Assembly: GCF_048544455.1 (NCBI RefSeq) | Contig: NC_133537.1 | Coordinates: forward strand, 310,719,738-310,783,737 | Source: Silene latifolia | Taxonomy: Eukaryota; Streptophyta; Magnoliopsida; Caryophyllales; Caryophyllaceae | DNA: 64,000 nt | Reading direction: 5' to 3' | Shown here: positions 12,574-24,546 of the stretch, piece by piece | Numbering within the stretch: the first letter of the stretch is position 1 | Layout: the number at the start of each line of letters is the position of its first letter | Translations under genes and position numbers: made by a program | Notes under the pieces: generated by a model | Told to the model about the DNA's origin: nothing | Database searches by the model: none | What the model saw: the letters and a program-made list of their open reading frames with translations, nothing else

Positions 12574-14668
12574 TATAGTATTTGCTCATTATTATTAACC
12601 CGGGTTAGTTGTCGAATTATGTGCGAAAAAGATGGTGTATTTCTAAGTATGTTATTTGTCCCCATTGAAAAATATGTTGGTGTGGTGAATATATTACGTA
12701 TAAATAATAGAATTGTCCCACATCGAAAGTTTAGCATAAGGTGGGTGATCATATGATTATAAATAGAAGGCATCCTTAGAACCTAAATATCAACCCAAAA
12801 CCTTCCGAGTCTCTTAAGCATTATCTTGGAGAACTCTTAAGAGTTTATATCATTATCTACACGATATGATATATATATTTTTTATATTATGTCCAAGGGA
12901 TGTTTATAATTTTTATATAAAAACTTAAACATCTCATTTAGCAAAAAAGTAACATTATTTTTTTTTTGAAAAATTAAATAATTAGATTCGTGGTAAATAA
13001 ATGCTAGCATTAGAATATAGTATCATATTATTTGCACATATTTTAATTACGATAAGAAGTTAAAAAAATGTACTATACGAATATTAATAAATAGTATAGT
13101 ATTTGCTTATTATTATTAAACCGGGTTAGATGTCGAATTAGGTGCGAAAAAGATGGTGTATTTCTAAGTATATTGTTTGTCCCACATTGAAAAATAATGT
13201 AGATGTGGTAAATATACTACATATAAATAGTTGAATTGTCTCACATTAGAAGATTATCATGAGGTGAGGTATCACATGATTATAAATATGAGTCATATTT
13301 GAAACTTAGGGGTATCAACCCAAAATCTTTTGAATCGCTTAAAAATTATCTTAGAGAGTTATTATAAGAGTTTGTATTAATGGCAAACCTTAGTTATAAC
13401 AATATCATACAAATATTAATCACGTAGATATTTATAAAAGCAATTATATATTACTATATTAGTGATATTATAATGTTTATTTTAAGACAATCGATAGTAT
13501 AATAACTTTATTTAAGACAAAATTATAATTAAAAAATAAAATGGGTGCTAAATATACATAAATTGGTTCTTAATGTGTCATATAATGATAATCTCTGCAC
13601 TAAAATAGAAAATTTATGAGTTATAATACAATCAAGTGTTACATAAAAAGATCTTGAATTCATAAACAAATCAATAATGAGCTTTTTTACTTTGATAAAT
13701 AGTAGAATTAAATCTTTTTAGCTTTCAAATATAGGTAATTATTATGCCTCATTACATTTGAGTAACTAAAACACATCATAATTTCTAACCATTAATCAAA
13801 ATCACACGAGGAAAAGAAAATATTTTGCATTTGTTTATACATTTTATTGCTCCCTCAATTACATCTTAAAAGTCGTGCTAGGAAAAAAAATGTAATTTAA
13901 ATCATATCATTTGTACATATTTTAATTGTGACAAAAAATGGAAAAAACGTACGAATATAAATAGATAGTACAATATTTTCTCATTATTAAATTGGGTTGG
14001 ATATCGAAATAGGTGCAAAAAAGATGGTGTACTTTTTCGTGTGTTATTTGTCCCACATTGAAAAATAATATAAGTGTGGTAAATATACTACATATAAATA
14101 GTTGAATTGTCCCACATCAGAAAATTATCATAAGGTGAGGTGATCTTAAAAATTAATTTAGGAAAGTATCATAAATAATATTTTTTAATGTAAAAAATAA
14201 AGTGGAGAATCTTTTAATTATTATAATATTTATTTCTTATATTATATTCAAGTAATGTTTCTAATTTTTATATAAAGCATTTTACATTTCATTTGGCAAA
14301 AAAATATCGTTAAGAAAATTATGAAAATAACATAATTTGATTCGTGGTAAAATGATATCATTAGCGTATAGATTCATATAATTTGTACATATATAAAATT
14401 ATGTACTTCTTAGTATGTTATATGTCCCACATTGAAAAATAATGTAGGATTATATAAAAATAATAGAATTGTTCCACATCGAAAGATTAACATAAGATGT
14501 AGTGCTCTTATGATTATAAATATGAGACATCCTTGGAACTTAGGTATCAACCTAGCATCTTTTGCGTCTCTTAAATAAGATGTTTTGACTTTTGATCATA
14601 TCTAACTTATAACCAATTTTTTTTACTAAGTTAATTGACCCGTTGCAACGCACGGGCATCCAAACTAG

Positions 14669-15437
14669 TAATGGAATATAAGAAGGTAGGAGAGAAGGTA
14701 ATTAATTCACTCAATGATCATGGGAGACCCTACATCACCCAAAACAAAAATTCTCAATCCCTTAATTTCAGCCAATCAAAAGTCAAGAAAAAACTTGGCT
14801 TTTATACTATGTATATATTTCAAACTGGAAAACAGACGACATAGCCTAGTCAACCAATTTGTCAGGTCTATTGTAGAGGGCTCAATTAGTGTTTTTCTTT
14901 TTTATTTTTAGAAAAACAAAAGACCTATACATAAACAAGTGCCCTCTTGATGAGAATGAATAATGGTGTTAAAGAGTGGTTATGATTATGTAGTTTGGCA
15001 GGAGTGGCTCGACCATTACAAAGAAACACAACTTTAATACAAAGAGAAGAGACATGATGGGATTCATAATGTAATCTCATGGAGTAATGATAACATTTGA
15101 AAGGAAACTGTTATTTTAAGGATGAGTAATCACTTTTTAGTCTTATTATTTTGTGATTATCAGCATTCAAAAAATGTATACAAATTCACACCAAAAGAAT
15201 TCACTCTCCTCTCTATAAAAAAAATGGAGAGTAGAATCCTAACCAACCTATACTCTCTATCTCACTCACTCTCGTTCTTTTACATTCACAAAATCAGCAT
15301 CATTTTCTACATACGGTCGTATTACCTACAAATTGATCAAACTACGAAAAACACTTGATCATTGAGTCGATTCTTCCTGAGTTTGGAAGACTCTTTTTTC
15401 AGTAATGTTTGTAAAAGATACATCGGTCAGCCACTGG
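14669..15437. other. Intergenic region 3' of the galactosyltransferase gene
   Basis: No supported gene. A TATA-like CTCTATAAAAAA at about 15212 is followed by a CT-rich leader-like stretch on the plus strand, but no recognisable protein follows it before the antisense last exon of the galactosyltransferase. The right part should include that gene's 3'UTR. Confidence 0.4.
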
Positions 15438-18400
15438 TTAGAAAGCTGAATTATTCCAAAGGGCGTGCCTACTTTCGCCACAACGTCGGTGGACCTCGCC
15501 CATCCTCTCCACTGACTTGCAGATGCCACTACAGCTCCAGTCAAATGATGCAACACAGACATTGCCTGCCTGAGCTTTCCACTCACAATCTGGTATGGTA
15601 TATACACACAAATGCCAACACTTAATAGATGTAGTTTTTACAATTTTGCCTAGATAAACAAACATTAGCCTAACAAGCTCAAAGCCATAGTATCAGTACA
15701 ACAGATTGTTCAGTTATTTGCAAAGCTAATTCAGTTAAGTTCAGACAAACTTTGTACTCCGTATAAAGTGAAGATACGCAAAGATCAATACAATCCAGGT
15801 TAAAAAAAAAAAAAAATCAAAGAGCAATTGTTAATTGTAACATTCTTGGACGGAACGACTAATGATAAATGTGTTATCTAACTATTTTGTAACAGAATGA
15901 TAGAGATGATACCAATTTAGGAACAAATATGTAATTATGTGAGAAGAATATTAGGTCATATATCATACTGAGGAATACGGGGTTGTCTCCAGTCTCCACC
16001 TTATGACGTGATTAAGGCAAGTCGACTATTGTGCAAGCATTCTATTATCTTACATAGAACATCTTCGAAAAACTTTCCAGTTGAAACTCAACTTCCTATG
16101 TCGAGAAAATGGGTCTGAAATCAAAGATATTCTCCAGTCAGGCAGAGATAAATTAGTAGCAGAGGTAAATTAGTAGCACGGGGTGGTGACTGCTAACCCA
16201 AATACTTTCTCTTCCTCCTTGAATTCCTATGTACGCCACCCCAAATAAGTGAATAACCCTAAAAATACGAATAGTGAAAATCCAATCGGGATTTTGCTAC
16301 CCTAGATGACTAGATCTGTACCCCAACCGGTTTTCATGAAACATGAAAACATTTAAGATCATTATGCATTAAGAGCTCTTCTAGATTCCTACCAGCTATG
16401 ATACTCAAACTTGGTTAGATATATCTAACATGAATTCATGTCAAAGTGTTGGACTCGGCTAGTTTATGGAAAAACAAATCATATTCTTGGTCTCAAATAA
16501 AGTGTCCCCTTGTCATATCCATCGCCAATAGTCGAGTGGTGGACACAAGTACGAGAGACAATATAAAGTCTGTGTAAACTAGGCTACCAAAAGAAAAGAT
16601 TAAGTTTAAATAAATGAACACATGCTGGAAAGAGACAGACACGAAGAAACTTACCAGGAGGAGTGCCACAACATAATCTGCGATCATCTATGTGCTGTAC
16701 ATCTAATCCGATAAACCAAGCACCTATTGAAACATCTTCATTTGCATATTTGTGCAAAACATGCCTGAAACATGAAAACCACAGGGTATAAAAACCAACT
16801 AATCATCAGAATTAACACGCCGTATTTGGCAATCGTAATCAACCACTCACTTATTTATTGATATATAAGTTGCTAAATCTTTTGAAACTGCATATAGTTG
16901 CCCTGTTGCATGCCGAAAGTATCTGTTTCCTTCATCTCCAAACTTCCAGTGCTCAGGCTCATGATACCTCACTCCCCTGCACGAAAATAAACATGCATTA
17001 TTAAATGTCATCAGTTTTCTCCAGATAGTGTAGTGGATCATAGATCAAGGGAAAGAAAACTAACGTACTTTTGAGCAAGGACGGGACCAGATTTCATGCA
17101 TCCTATGTATATCCTAGGCTTAGATCGATGTCGGATTAAGGTTGACGCTAGGGTTCCTGCAATATAGCAACATAAAATGAATCTTGGTAGATCATCAACA
17201 CATAGACAGCCTTGCATGAACAATTTAACTCCAAGGTTAAACACCTCGAGCCTTGTTTACACTTTACACTTTACACGAAACACTCCTCCATTCCAATGCT
17301 TGCACTTTTCAAAATTCCGCCCACATTTTGAGAAGTGTAAATAACTCGTATGAATGGACAGTGTAGCCTTTCAAGTCCACAATACTGTTTATTGCTTTTC
17401 AAAAGAAATAACAGAAAAACTTATCTTCATTGTAGCAATATACGTCAGGGGGAAGGATTTGAAACAATTGAATTTAGTATAACAGAGAAACCCTTTACCT
17501 ATATTTACATGTACATCATCATCAACTTTGACATAGAACTCAGCATCCCACATAGCGACAGCAGTTGCGAAATATATTTTCGTCTTTGCTGAAAGTTCAA
17601 GATATCCCTCAACATGTGGCTATCCTCATATCAGACATGAAATAAGAACCGGGTTAAAATGGGATATTTAAAAGATCAACAAATTTAATATTAAACATCT
17701 GCCTTCTTTCTGGCATTGACATTATACATGAACGATGGTCCAACTTTAACTGATCAACTCACCAGCCGTAGAAAGTCTCCATGCTTTTGATCTTCAGCCT
17801 CAATGGCTCTATCCAAGATACCACCAGCAGTAGCACTGATCATAACAGCAGCAAAAAGCACATAAGCTACGCAATAAATTGATGATCTTCTCTCTTGGTT
17901 TTTTGAGCTTCAACTAACAAAATAAAGAACTACGTACAAGAGCAATTCATTGAACCAAGCATATGACATCAATGGATATGCACTAATTTAAACGTATATA
18001 CAAGTTAACATTATGGTCTTATGCTTAAGAAAACGGTTGTTGCAAGCTACCAAGTGTAACAAGGGTACTAAAGATGCAATTTTAACGATGTATCATTAGA
18101 TGAGGTGGTTTCAGTAGTTGAGAGCACTCCTTACACAGCCCTATTCATAACCCAGGCAAGGAGCAAAACCAGAATGTGAAATTGGGGACATTGTTTGGAA
18201 TTTGGATTATGGGTTTAGGGGGAAGGGAGGGAGGGATGAAATTCCTTTAGTTTGGATTGGGTTGGATGGAAATACCTAAATAGAGGGATCCATTTTCCTT
18301 CCATCAAGGCAAATCAAAATCCTTATAGGGTGTGTTTGGATAGAGGGATTTGGAGGGAAAGGAAAGGGAAGGAGAGTAGGGGATTTAAAATTACTTGTTT

Positions 18401-21400
18401 GGATAAAAAAATAAGGGTGGAGGGAAATGGAGTTGGGGGGATTTGGAGGGATCCATTTTCCTTCCTCCAAGGCAAATCAAAATCCCTCCATAATAAGAAA
18501 GATTTGGAGGGAAATGTATCCAAACAACCACACCTCATTCCCCCTCCCCTTACCTTCCCTCCTTTTCCTTTCCCTTTTCCCCCCTCCCCTTTCTTTCCCT
18601 CCACTTTTGCTATCCAAACACACTCTTGAGGTAAGAAAGATTTGGACAGGAAGACCCTTGCTCCATTCTCCCTTTCCTACCCTGAGTACCCTTCATCTCT
18701 CTTTTCTTCCTTTCCCTCCTTATGTCCTATCCAAGCAATGCCTGTAAATCGGAAAAAGCACATAACATTCCAAGATTTAAATAAAATTTCATATGAGCAT
18801 ATTCTATCTTGTGTTGCAAAAGAGAACTTTTTATGATCCTGTCTTTGAGAGTTGCCACGCTTAATATAGGGAAGACTGATGATAATTGATAAACATTGAT
18901 AATTTGATCAGTCAGACCTTCGTGATTTGTAAAGAACACATGCTAATCAAATATGACCATACAATTTTGACACAAAAGAAAAGGACCAAGTTACTTTGAG
19001 ATTTCACTTTAGCTATGTGTTGTCTGTTGACATAATCTACACCCCTGTCATGACAAATAGACACTTCATTTTTGGCCAAAATAAACATGAAATGTTTTTA
19101 CAAAATAGCTGTGCTGACTTTCGACAAGCATCCGCATCTGCCTTTTGCAGCTGAGTCTTAGGGTGTGTTTGGATAGCAAAATTGGAGGGAAAGGGAGGGG
19201 GGAGAAGGAGAGAAGGGAAGGGGAGGGGGAATGGGGAGTGGGTGTTTGGATACAATTTCCCTCCAAATCTTGCCTATTGTGGAGAGATTTTGATTAGGCT
19301 TGGAGGAGGGAAATTGGATCCCTCCAAATCTCTCCCCCTCCATTTCCCTCCACCCTCATTTCCTATCCAAACAAGGGATTTTAAATCCCCTATTCCCCTC
19401 CCTTTCCTTTTCCTCCAAATCACTCAATCCAAACACACCCTTAAGTAAAATGGCAAAAAGTACAAAATACTACATAACCAACCTGTGGCCAATGACAAAT
19501 TTCATTACTATGCCCTTTTCTTCTTCTAGTTTCCTTCTCTTCTCTCCTGTTTAACGAAAATAAAGAAGTTAAAAATATTGGCTAATTTTCAACCTGATTT
19601 AAAGACAGAGGAGATCAGCAGATGATGTTGTCATAGAACTTTACAAACCTTGAGGCATCCAAGTAGCACGTACAGAATCTCGTCTCTTTCGGCTACTGAA
19701 AGCAGTGTTAATGCCAACTACCATCAAATATTTCCTTTTGCCACTAGATTCAGACACAGGGGATCCTTCCATTATAGATTCTTGTGTAGCCCTTGCAGAA
19801 GCTAGTTCTATCTCTAGGCTTGATATAGTTTTGTCAAGTGACCTGCATTAGAATGACATACAAATTTTATTAATACAAAAACTAATCTCCGGCATCAACC
19901 TCAAAGTAACCACAATACCAAAGCATAAAGCTTACTGAGTTTCGGTATGTGTCTTTGAAGTCTCAAACTTTCCACCAATCTGCAAAAGCAAAATTATGCT
20001 GGTCAATAAGTAAAGGAGAAAGATTAACTATAAAATTTGGTGCAGCAAATCATGTATCAACGTACTTACTGTTTTTTCATGGGAGTTCTCCTCGATCAAA
20101 TTTTGTCTTCCATCTTCTAGGGTAGCTCGTCGGAACAATACTTTCTCTTCAGGCTCTGACGAAATCCTGCAATGAAATGCATCTAGCATAAAGCAGAATT
20201 TTGATATATAAAATTGAAACTAGCATACTGAATAATGGCCACATCATTGGCAAAGTCGCCACAAAATGGCCCTACATGATATACCCAAGTCCTGAACTAT
20301 CTTATCTTGACTATGATTTCTATCCCTTGAAGGCTGAAGCCTTCCAATATAACTATCTCACAAAAACTAGGACATATTGCATAATCAGACCAGAACAAGT
20401 TATCTTAGCAAAAACACGAATCCAAACTGATGCAGACTCAACAACATTCAGAGGTAACATAGCGACATTTTTTTTGGCCATATAATCCATCAAAAGCCTT
20501 ATCTTAGGCCTCAAAATGTAAAAGGCAAATCTAAGATATTCAAGAGCTCTTGGTTGAATTGGAAGAGGACTCATCTGCTTCGCCTGAGGTCGCTATGTGC
20601 AAGCCCAAGGACTACAGCCGTATTAAAACGCATGAGTGAGAGTTTTGTCGTTTTATGTGGTCTTACTTATGTTCAAGTTTCAACTAAATTGGATAGAGCA
20701 ACCACAAATTGGCCAATCTAAGAAACAACTGCAAACATGCAACATAACACTTGCAAACATACAATCATGGGAAACTAAAATCCCATCAAAGTCTCAAAGT
20801 TCTAACTATCAAAGCACAACATCCTAATGGGAAAATTAAATCACCTCAAAACATCTCATATCAGATAATGAAATGAAAGCTTTTCTTTACCAATAATCAG
20901 GGAAAGATAAAAAGATCAAGTCATATCAGTTTCCAACCATTCAGAATGCCACCAAACTAATCATTGCTTCAAGTACAATTTACTATATTTGGAACAACAG
21001 AAAGTGAAATCCCTCCAACTTGGTAATTTAGATGACAACTATTGATCATTGCCTCACAAAATGGAAATTCTTTAGTGAAAGAACAATCATTTCTTTCTAA
21101 TAAACAATACAAATTTGGAAAGAAGGATTAAAAAGAGGAGAATCAGTCAAATTGCCAGATTAGTGTTAATTGTGCAATTAAGCTGTCTTTTACTAAAAAT
21201 TACTTCCTCCTATACATTTGGCTTCTATCATTGGATTAAAATACTCGTTACAAAATAATAAAAATGATGAGAACCAAATGAACCGGAGGGAGTATATCAT
21301 TAAACCCATCAATCTGAGCATAAATTCCAACTAATGACCAAAAACCCACCTCAGAAAACTCTCTAAATTATCAAATTAATCTACAAATACAGAATTAAGA

Positions 21401-21838
21401 AGAGTAAATTACCAGCTAGTGTTAATTGTAAAAAGAAGAATCAATCAAACTGTCAAGATTAGTGTAATTGTAAAAGTTAATTGTGCAATTATGCTGACTG
21501 TAACTAAAACTTTGTCAGTAAAAACATCAATCTGATTATAAATTTCAACCAAAAACCACCTCAGAAAGCTCACTAAATTATGAAATTAACCAAATAAATA
21601 CTCGATTTTTCCCGTTTATTTATTTACCTTTTTATTCTTTGCGAGATGTATTTTAATAAAAGGTAAATAAATGATCGGGCCTAAGGGAGTACAGAATTAA
21701 GGAGAGTAAATTAGTAAATTACCAGCTAGTGAAGAACATGCCAGCACAAAAACATCCAATACAAAGAAAAAACGTCAATTTACGAGAAAACAACACATTT
21801 TTGTGAGATGAATCATTTCCTCTACTCTTCCAAGACAT
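15438..21838 (-). CDS. Beta-1,3-galactosyltransferase (GT31, hexosyltransferase), complete
   Basis: Eleven exons on the minus strand: 21723-21838, 20070-20166, 19936-19979, 19649-19842, 19483-19546, 17763-17835, 17499-17619, 17069-17156, 16851-16976, 16655-16764 and 15438-15589. All borders are GT/AG and phases fit, giving 394 residues, a normal family length. The start MSWKSRG is followed by one membrane segment ([14 protein letters not shown], residues about 23-36), so this is a type II Golgi protein. Then come a DUF4094-like stem, [28 protein letters not shown] and [20 protein letters not shown]. The metal-binding DDD is in [13 protein letters not shown]. Downstream are [37 protein letters not shown], and the Cys-rich tail [16 protein letters not shown]. 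The enzyme should transfer galactose in beta-1,3 linkage to N-glycans or arabinogalactan proteins; the acceptor cannot be read from sequence. One small uncertainty is the start of exon 7, giving [12 protein letters not shown] where relatives often have Asp. Confidence 0.95.
18190..18740. mobile_element. Outer MITE-like element in intron 5, interrupted by a second one
   Basis: Left end ACATTGTTTGGAATTTGG and right end TCCTATCCAAGCAATGCC are approximately inverse. The two halves are purine- and pyrimidine-rich (GGGAGG versus CCTCCC) and separated by the 18328-18625 element. Boundaries are approximate and no target duplication was found. Confidence 0.45.
18328..18625. mobile_element. Tourist-like MITE nested in the outer MITE
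   Basis: Ends GGGTGTGTTTGGATA and TATCCAAACACACTC are inverse with one mismatch, the same termini as the element at 19161-19440. Its insertion separates the two halves of the outer element. A clean 3-bp duplication is not visible. Confidence 0.6.
19161..19440. mobile_element. Tourist-like (PIF/Harbinger) MITE in intron 5
   Basis: 280 bp with perfect 14-bp ends GGGTGTGTTTGGAT and ATCCAAACACACCC, flanked by TTA on both sides (19158-19160 and 19441-19443). A 3-bp TTA duplication fits PIF/Harbinger MITEs. It ends 40 bp from exon 5 of the galactosyltransferase and does not disturb its splice sites. Confidence 0.8.
21203..21292. mobile_element. Stowaway-like MITE, intron copy 1
   Basis: 90 bp with inverse ends CTTCCTCC and GGAGGGAG flanked by TA (21201-21202, 21293-21294). 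The matching position of the second duplicate lacks it. Confidence 0.7.
21601..21689. mobile_element. Stowaway-like MITE, intron copy 2
   Basis: 89 bp with inverse arms around ATTTATTTACCTTTTTATTC and AAAAGGTAAATAAAT, flanked by TA (21599-21600, 21690-21691). The first duplicate keeps the empty site, reading CAAATACAGAATTA. Confidence 0.75.
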
Positions 21839-22249
21839 AATGTTTCACTCAATTCTTCAATTTCTCTTCTTTTAAATTGAATTTCCCAAACAAAATTAGC
21901 TGATTGTAAACAAAACCCACTTCAATTAAAGATCCAAGAAACTCAAAAAACCATTTTACAAATCAAAGTAACAAAGTTTGAATCCTTCAGAAAAAAAGAT
22001 TGCAATTTTCAGAATTGAATGAAGAATTGATTAATTTCTAAAATTGTCGGTGCTGTTGATTAGATTTTATTGAGAGAAAAATTGAATTGAGGGAAAAGAA
22101 TAAAAATAAATGGAGGAAAATGTAAGTAATGAGCTAGTTTGGAGAAGTTGTCAGGGAATGCAGTCTTTTTAACGACGACCCACCTAATATTTCAACTGTG
22201 TTTTTTTGTGTTTTGTACATGACAGTTTATATGAGCTATGATTATGAAT
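21839..22249 (-). promoter_or_regulatory. 5' leader and promoter region of the galactosyltransferase gene
   Basis: Minus-strand sequence upstream of the ATG at 21838 is CT-rich to about 22010, as in a leader. No in-frame upstream coding exon is seen. Core promoter elements could not be assigned with confidence. Confidence 0.4.
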
Positions 22250-22448
22250 GATCAATAGGTCTTACCTCTCTGACGGATATAAGCTTATGACGGATCAAGT
22301 ATTTTTCACGTGAAAAGATGAAACAAAAAGTAAAATGCATATAGAATCACAAATGATTTATCTTTATCATTTTCATGTAGGTTTTATTTGACCCGTTACA
22401 AGGTTGTGACGAATATCGGCTATCACAAATGAGAATTTGTGATGAACG
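22250..22448. mobile_element. MITE, family copy 2
   Basis: Same block order as 6716-6915: CAATAGGTCT, a GACGGATATAAGCTTATGAC inverted block, ATTTGACCCGTTACAAGGT and AAATGAGAATTTGTGAT. More diverged than copy 1, with its internal palindromes partly lost. Confidence 0.6.
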
Positions 22449-23852
22449 ATTGTACAGTATATAGAACTGTACTTTGTAAATGTTTGTGGGATTCTCTTTA
22501 TGTAATCACAATTTTTGTCCCAGATTTATGAACGTTTGTACTGTGGAATTATGATACAAGTACTTGTTGAATTAGATGATTTACATTAGATTTGTAGATT
22601 CGGATTCGTCTACAAATAAGGGACACGTGGAATAAATATGGTATTTTAGTGTTGTCAAAAGATGAAAAGTACCACCAAAAAAAAAAAAAAAAAAGGTAAC
22701 AGCCTAAGTATTAAAGAGACAACGCTATTTGAAATATTACTAAATCTCCGTCGTAATTATTTCGTAGATAATTTATTTACCCTTTTTGTATCTTCTGTAA
22801 TTACTTGCTTGCTTACCAATGCTTGTATTTTGATGGTTCATTTAATATGGTATCAGAGCCACTATGATCAAATGTCACGGTTCAAATCCTGACAACCTCC
22901 AATAACTCACGAAGTGAAATTTCAGCACATGGTACGGGGAAGCCCGTGCACTAACCACTTTTCGAGCCCAGTGGAGTAGTGGACGCTCGAGTGAAGAGGC
23001 ATAATAGAATATAAATATAATAGTTGGTTTTGGTTGAGATGATTCATCTAACAAACGCTAGAAAGAAAATGCATATAACCCATTGTCTCAATAGCTAATA
23101 ATGTCACTTTTATCAGAAAGTGTTTTAATATAATTTCTTACAGAAAATTAAAGAGTAGACATACATCTAGTTGAATGGAAGGAACAAATGAGAATGTGTA
23201 TTGTGACTTGAGAGGTAGTTTGGAGTGCGTATTGAACTAGTATGTCCAGTATCCACATACAAAATTCAAATAACAAAGTGTCAAAGTGGAAGAAAATTGT
23301 ACTGGTGTGCTTGTTTGTGCTGAATGAATGTTCTGCTTCAGTGGTGCCTAGTACAGCACAGTACTACACATGTCATCTTCGCTTTTATTAAAAGCTATAA
23401 TTAGAATTACTCATGTTTTGGCAGTGTCTGTTAAAGTAATGTGTAATGTTCATCAACAATATTTACAACTTGTCCCTTTACGTTTCTGTACGTACGTTGC
23501 TATGCTGACAACGAATTGCAACCACCTGAATTCTTGCTTAAAGCATTTGGCCGACGTCCTTAGTATAATCTCTTCATGTACGTTTCTAAGGTGAATGGAG
23601 ATATCTGTTTTTATTTTTTGTGTTGATTAGGAGTATTTCGTACTAACAATTGGGGTAATTTCCTTCGAATATTAAAGGTAATTGAATAGGTTGATTCCTC
23701 CAAAGTTTGCTTTTTCATTCGCAAGAGTTAGAAATCAACCCCCTGGCCACTTGATTAAGAGATGAGAGCATTTATCACTCACACCAGCTAACTTTAGAAG
23801 ATATCTATTTTTATAATAAAACGGATTAAATATCATCTCACATAGACATATA
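22449..23852. other. Intergenic region with a primer-site-like remnant
   Basis: No gene supported. TGGTATCAGAGCC at about 22849 matches the initiator-tRNA-Met primer-binding site of plant retrotransposons and is followed by GGTTCAAATCC, a B-box-like string. It may be a TRIM or other retroelement remnant, but no LTR pair is visible. Confidence 0.35.
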
Positions 23853-24110
23853 CTTCCTCCATTCAACTCCACTCTACCACTTTGCTTTTTCACGTTCGCC
23901 AACGCGTGTTTTACGCAGTAAATATCGTTAGCTACGTATTTGCAAAAATTATAAAAGTTAGATATTTTTAATGTACTCGTAAAGACGAATCAAACAAGAT
24001 CCCATATGAATATATTTTCACTTATGTATTGAGAGAAAATCGAGATTAAATGTGCATTTGTGAATAGTGTAAAAAATAGAAATATGTAGAGTGGAGTTGA
24101 ATGGAGGAAG
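23853..24110. mobile_element. Stowaway-like MITE
   Basis: Ends CTTCCTCCATTCAACTCC and GGAGTTGAATGGAGGAAG are perfect inverse copies flanked by TA (23851-23852, 24111-24112). The element at 30343-30600 belongs to the same family, in the opposite orientation. Confidence 0.85.
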
Positions 24111-24112
24111 TA

Positions 24113-24546
24113 TGACAAATCTTTTTTTTTTTTTTTTTTAATGTATCGACTTTTGTCTTATTCCTGCTACATGGTTACACGAGCATATTTGACTCGTCTT
24201 ATGAGTTATGCCTGCACTTGAAATTAGGACCTTATCAAGTTATCATATTGGTTTTGTAATTGCTTAATTATCGGTCCGTTTTTCTTAAGACCATTGCTTT
24301 TGGTCTGAAATAAGACGGGTAACATGTCATCATTTTACAATAAAATGTTGTTATTTTTTTATAACATGTTACCATTATTGTTCACATCATTTTCAGGGTA
24401 AAAAATGACACCTCTAGTCATAACATTTTGTGAATTAATTGGTTACATTTTCTTAAAAAATGGCAACATTTTATCCGTCTGACAAATAAGACCAAAAATA
24501 TCCATCTAAAACAAGAATTTGTGCTTAATTATACATTCATCTATCC
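24113..24546. other. AT-rich intergenic stretch
   Basis: Contains a 19-T run and a possible small inverted-repeat relic around AAGACGGGTAACATG. No gene seen. Confidence 0.35.

Larger units (their letters stand above)
10891..14668 (+). mobile_element. Helitron B
   Basis: It starts TATATATATAAAAGAGAG, abutting the CTAG of Helitron A. The block GAGTTTTTTCGAGCGATTC and the following GAGCGTCCACATCATC match the left end of Helitron A. It ends with CCCGTTGCAACGCACGGG, ATCCAAA-type spacer and CTAG at 14665-14668. No Rep/helicase. It contains a Mutator-type MITE (11118-11849), a Stowaway MITE (12312-12573) and five clusters of USE-TATA boxes. Confidence 0.68.
21130..21735. repeat. Tandem duplication in intron 1 covering the exon-1 splice donor
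   Basis: Copy 1 (about 21130-21421) and copy 2 (about 21431-21735) share, in order, a GAATCARTCAAA block, TTAATTGTGCAATTA, ACCTCAGAAARCTC and GTAAATTACCAGCTAGTG. The last block is the real exon-1 donor in copy 2 (exon end 21723) and a decoy donor in copy 1. Each copy holds a different Stowaway MITE absent from the other. Confidence 0.75.

Noticed and set aside
15122..15358. Short plus-strand frame with a TATA-like box nearby
   Set aside because: No recognisable domain; it lies in the expected 3' flank of the antisense galactosyltransferase.
18252..18747. Overlapping Pro/Phe-rich open frames on both strands
   Set aside because: They lie across purine/pyrimidine-rich MITE arms within an intron of the galactosyltransferase.
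21411..21421. Alternative exon-1 donor of the galactosyltransferase
   Set aside because: Only 9 nt of exon sequence is duplicated and no open frame leads into it; treated as a decoy created by the intron duplication.
22849..22930. tRNA-like or TRIM element suggested by TGGTATCAGAGCC and a B-box-like GGTTCAAATCC
   Set aside because: No acceptor stem, no LTR pair and no A-box at the right distance; kept only as a remark in the intergenic entry.
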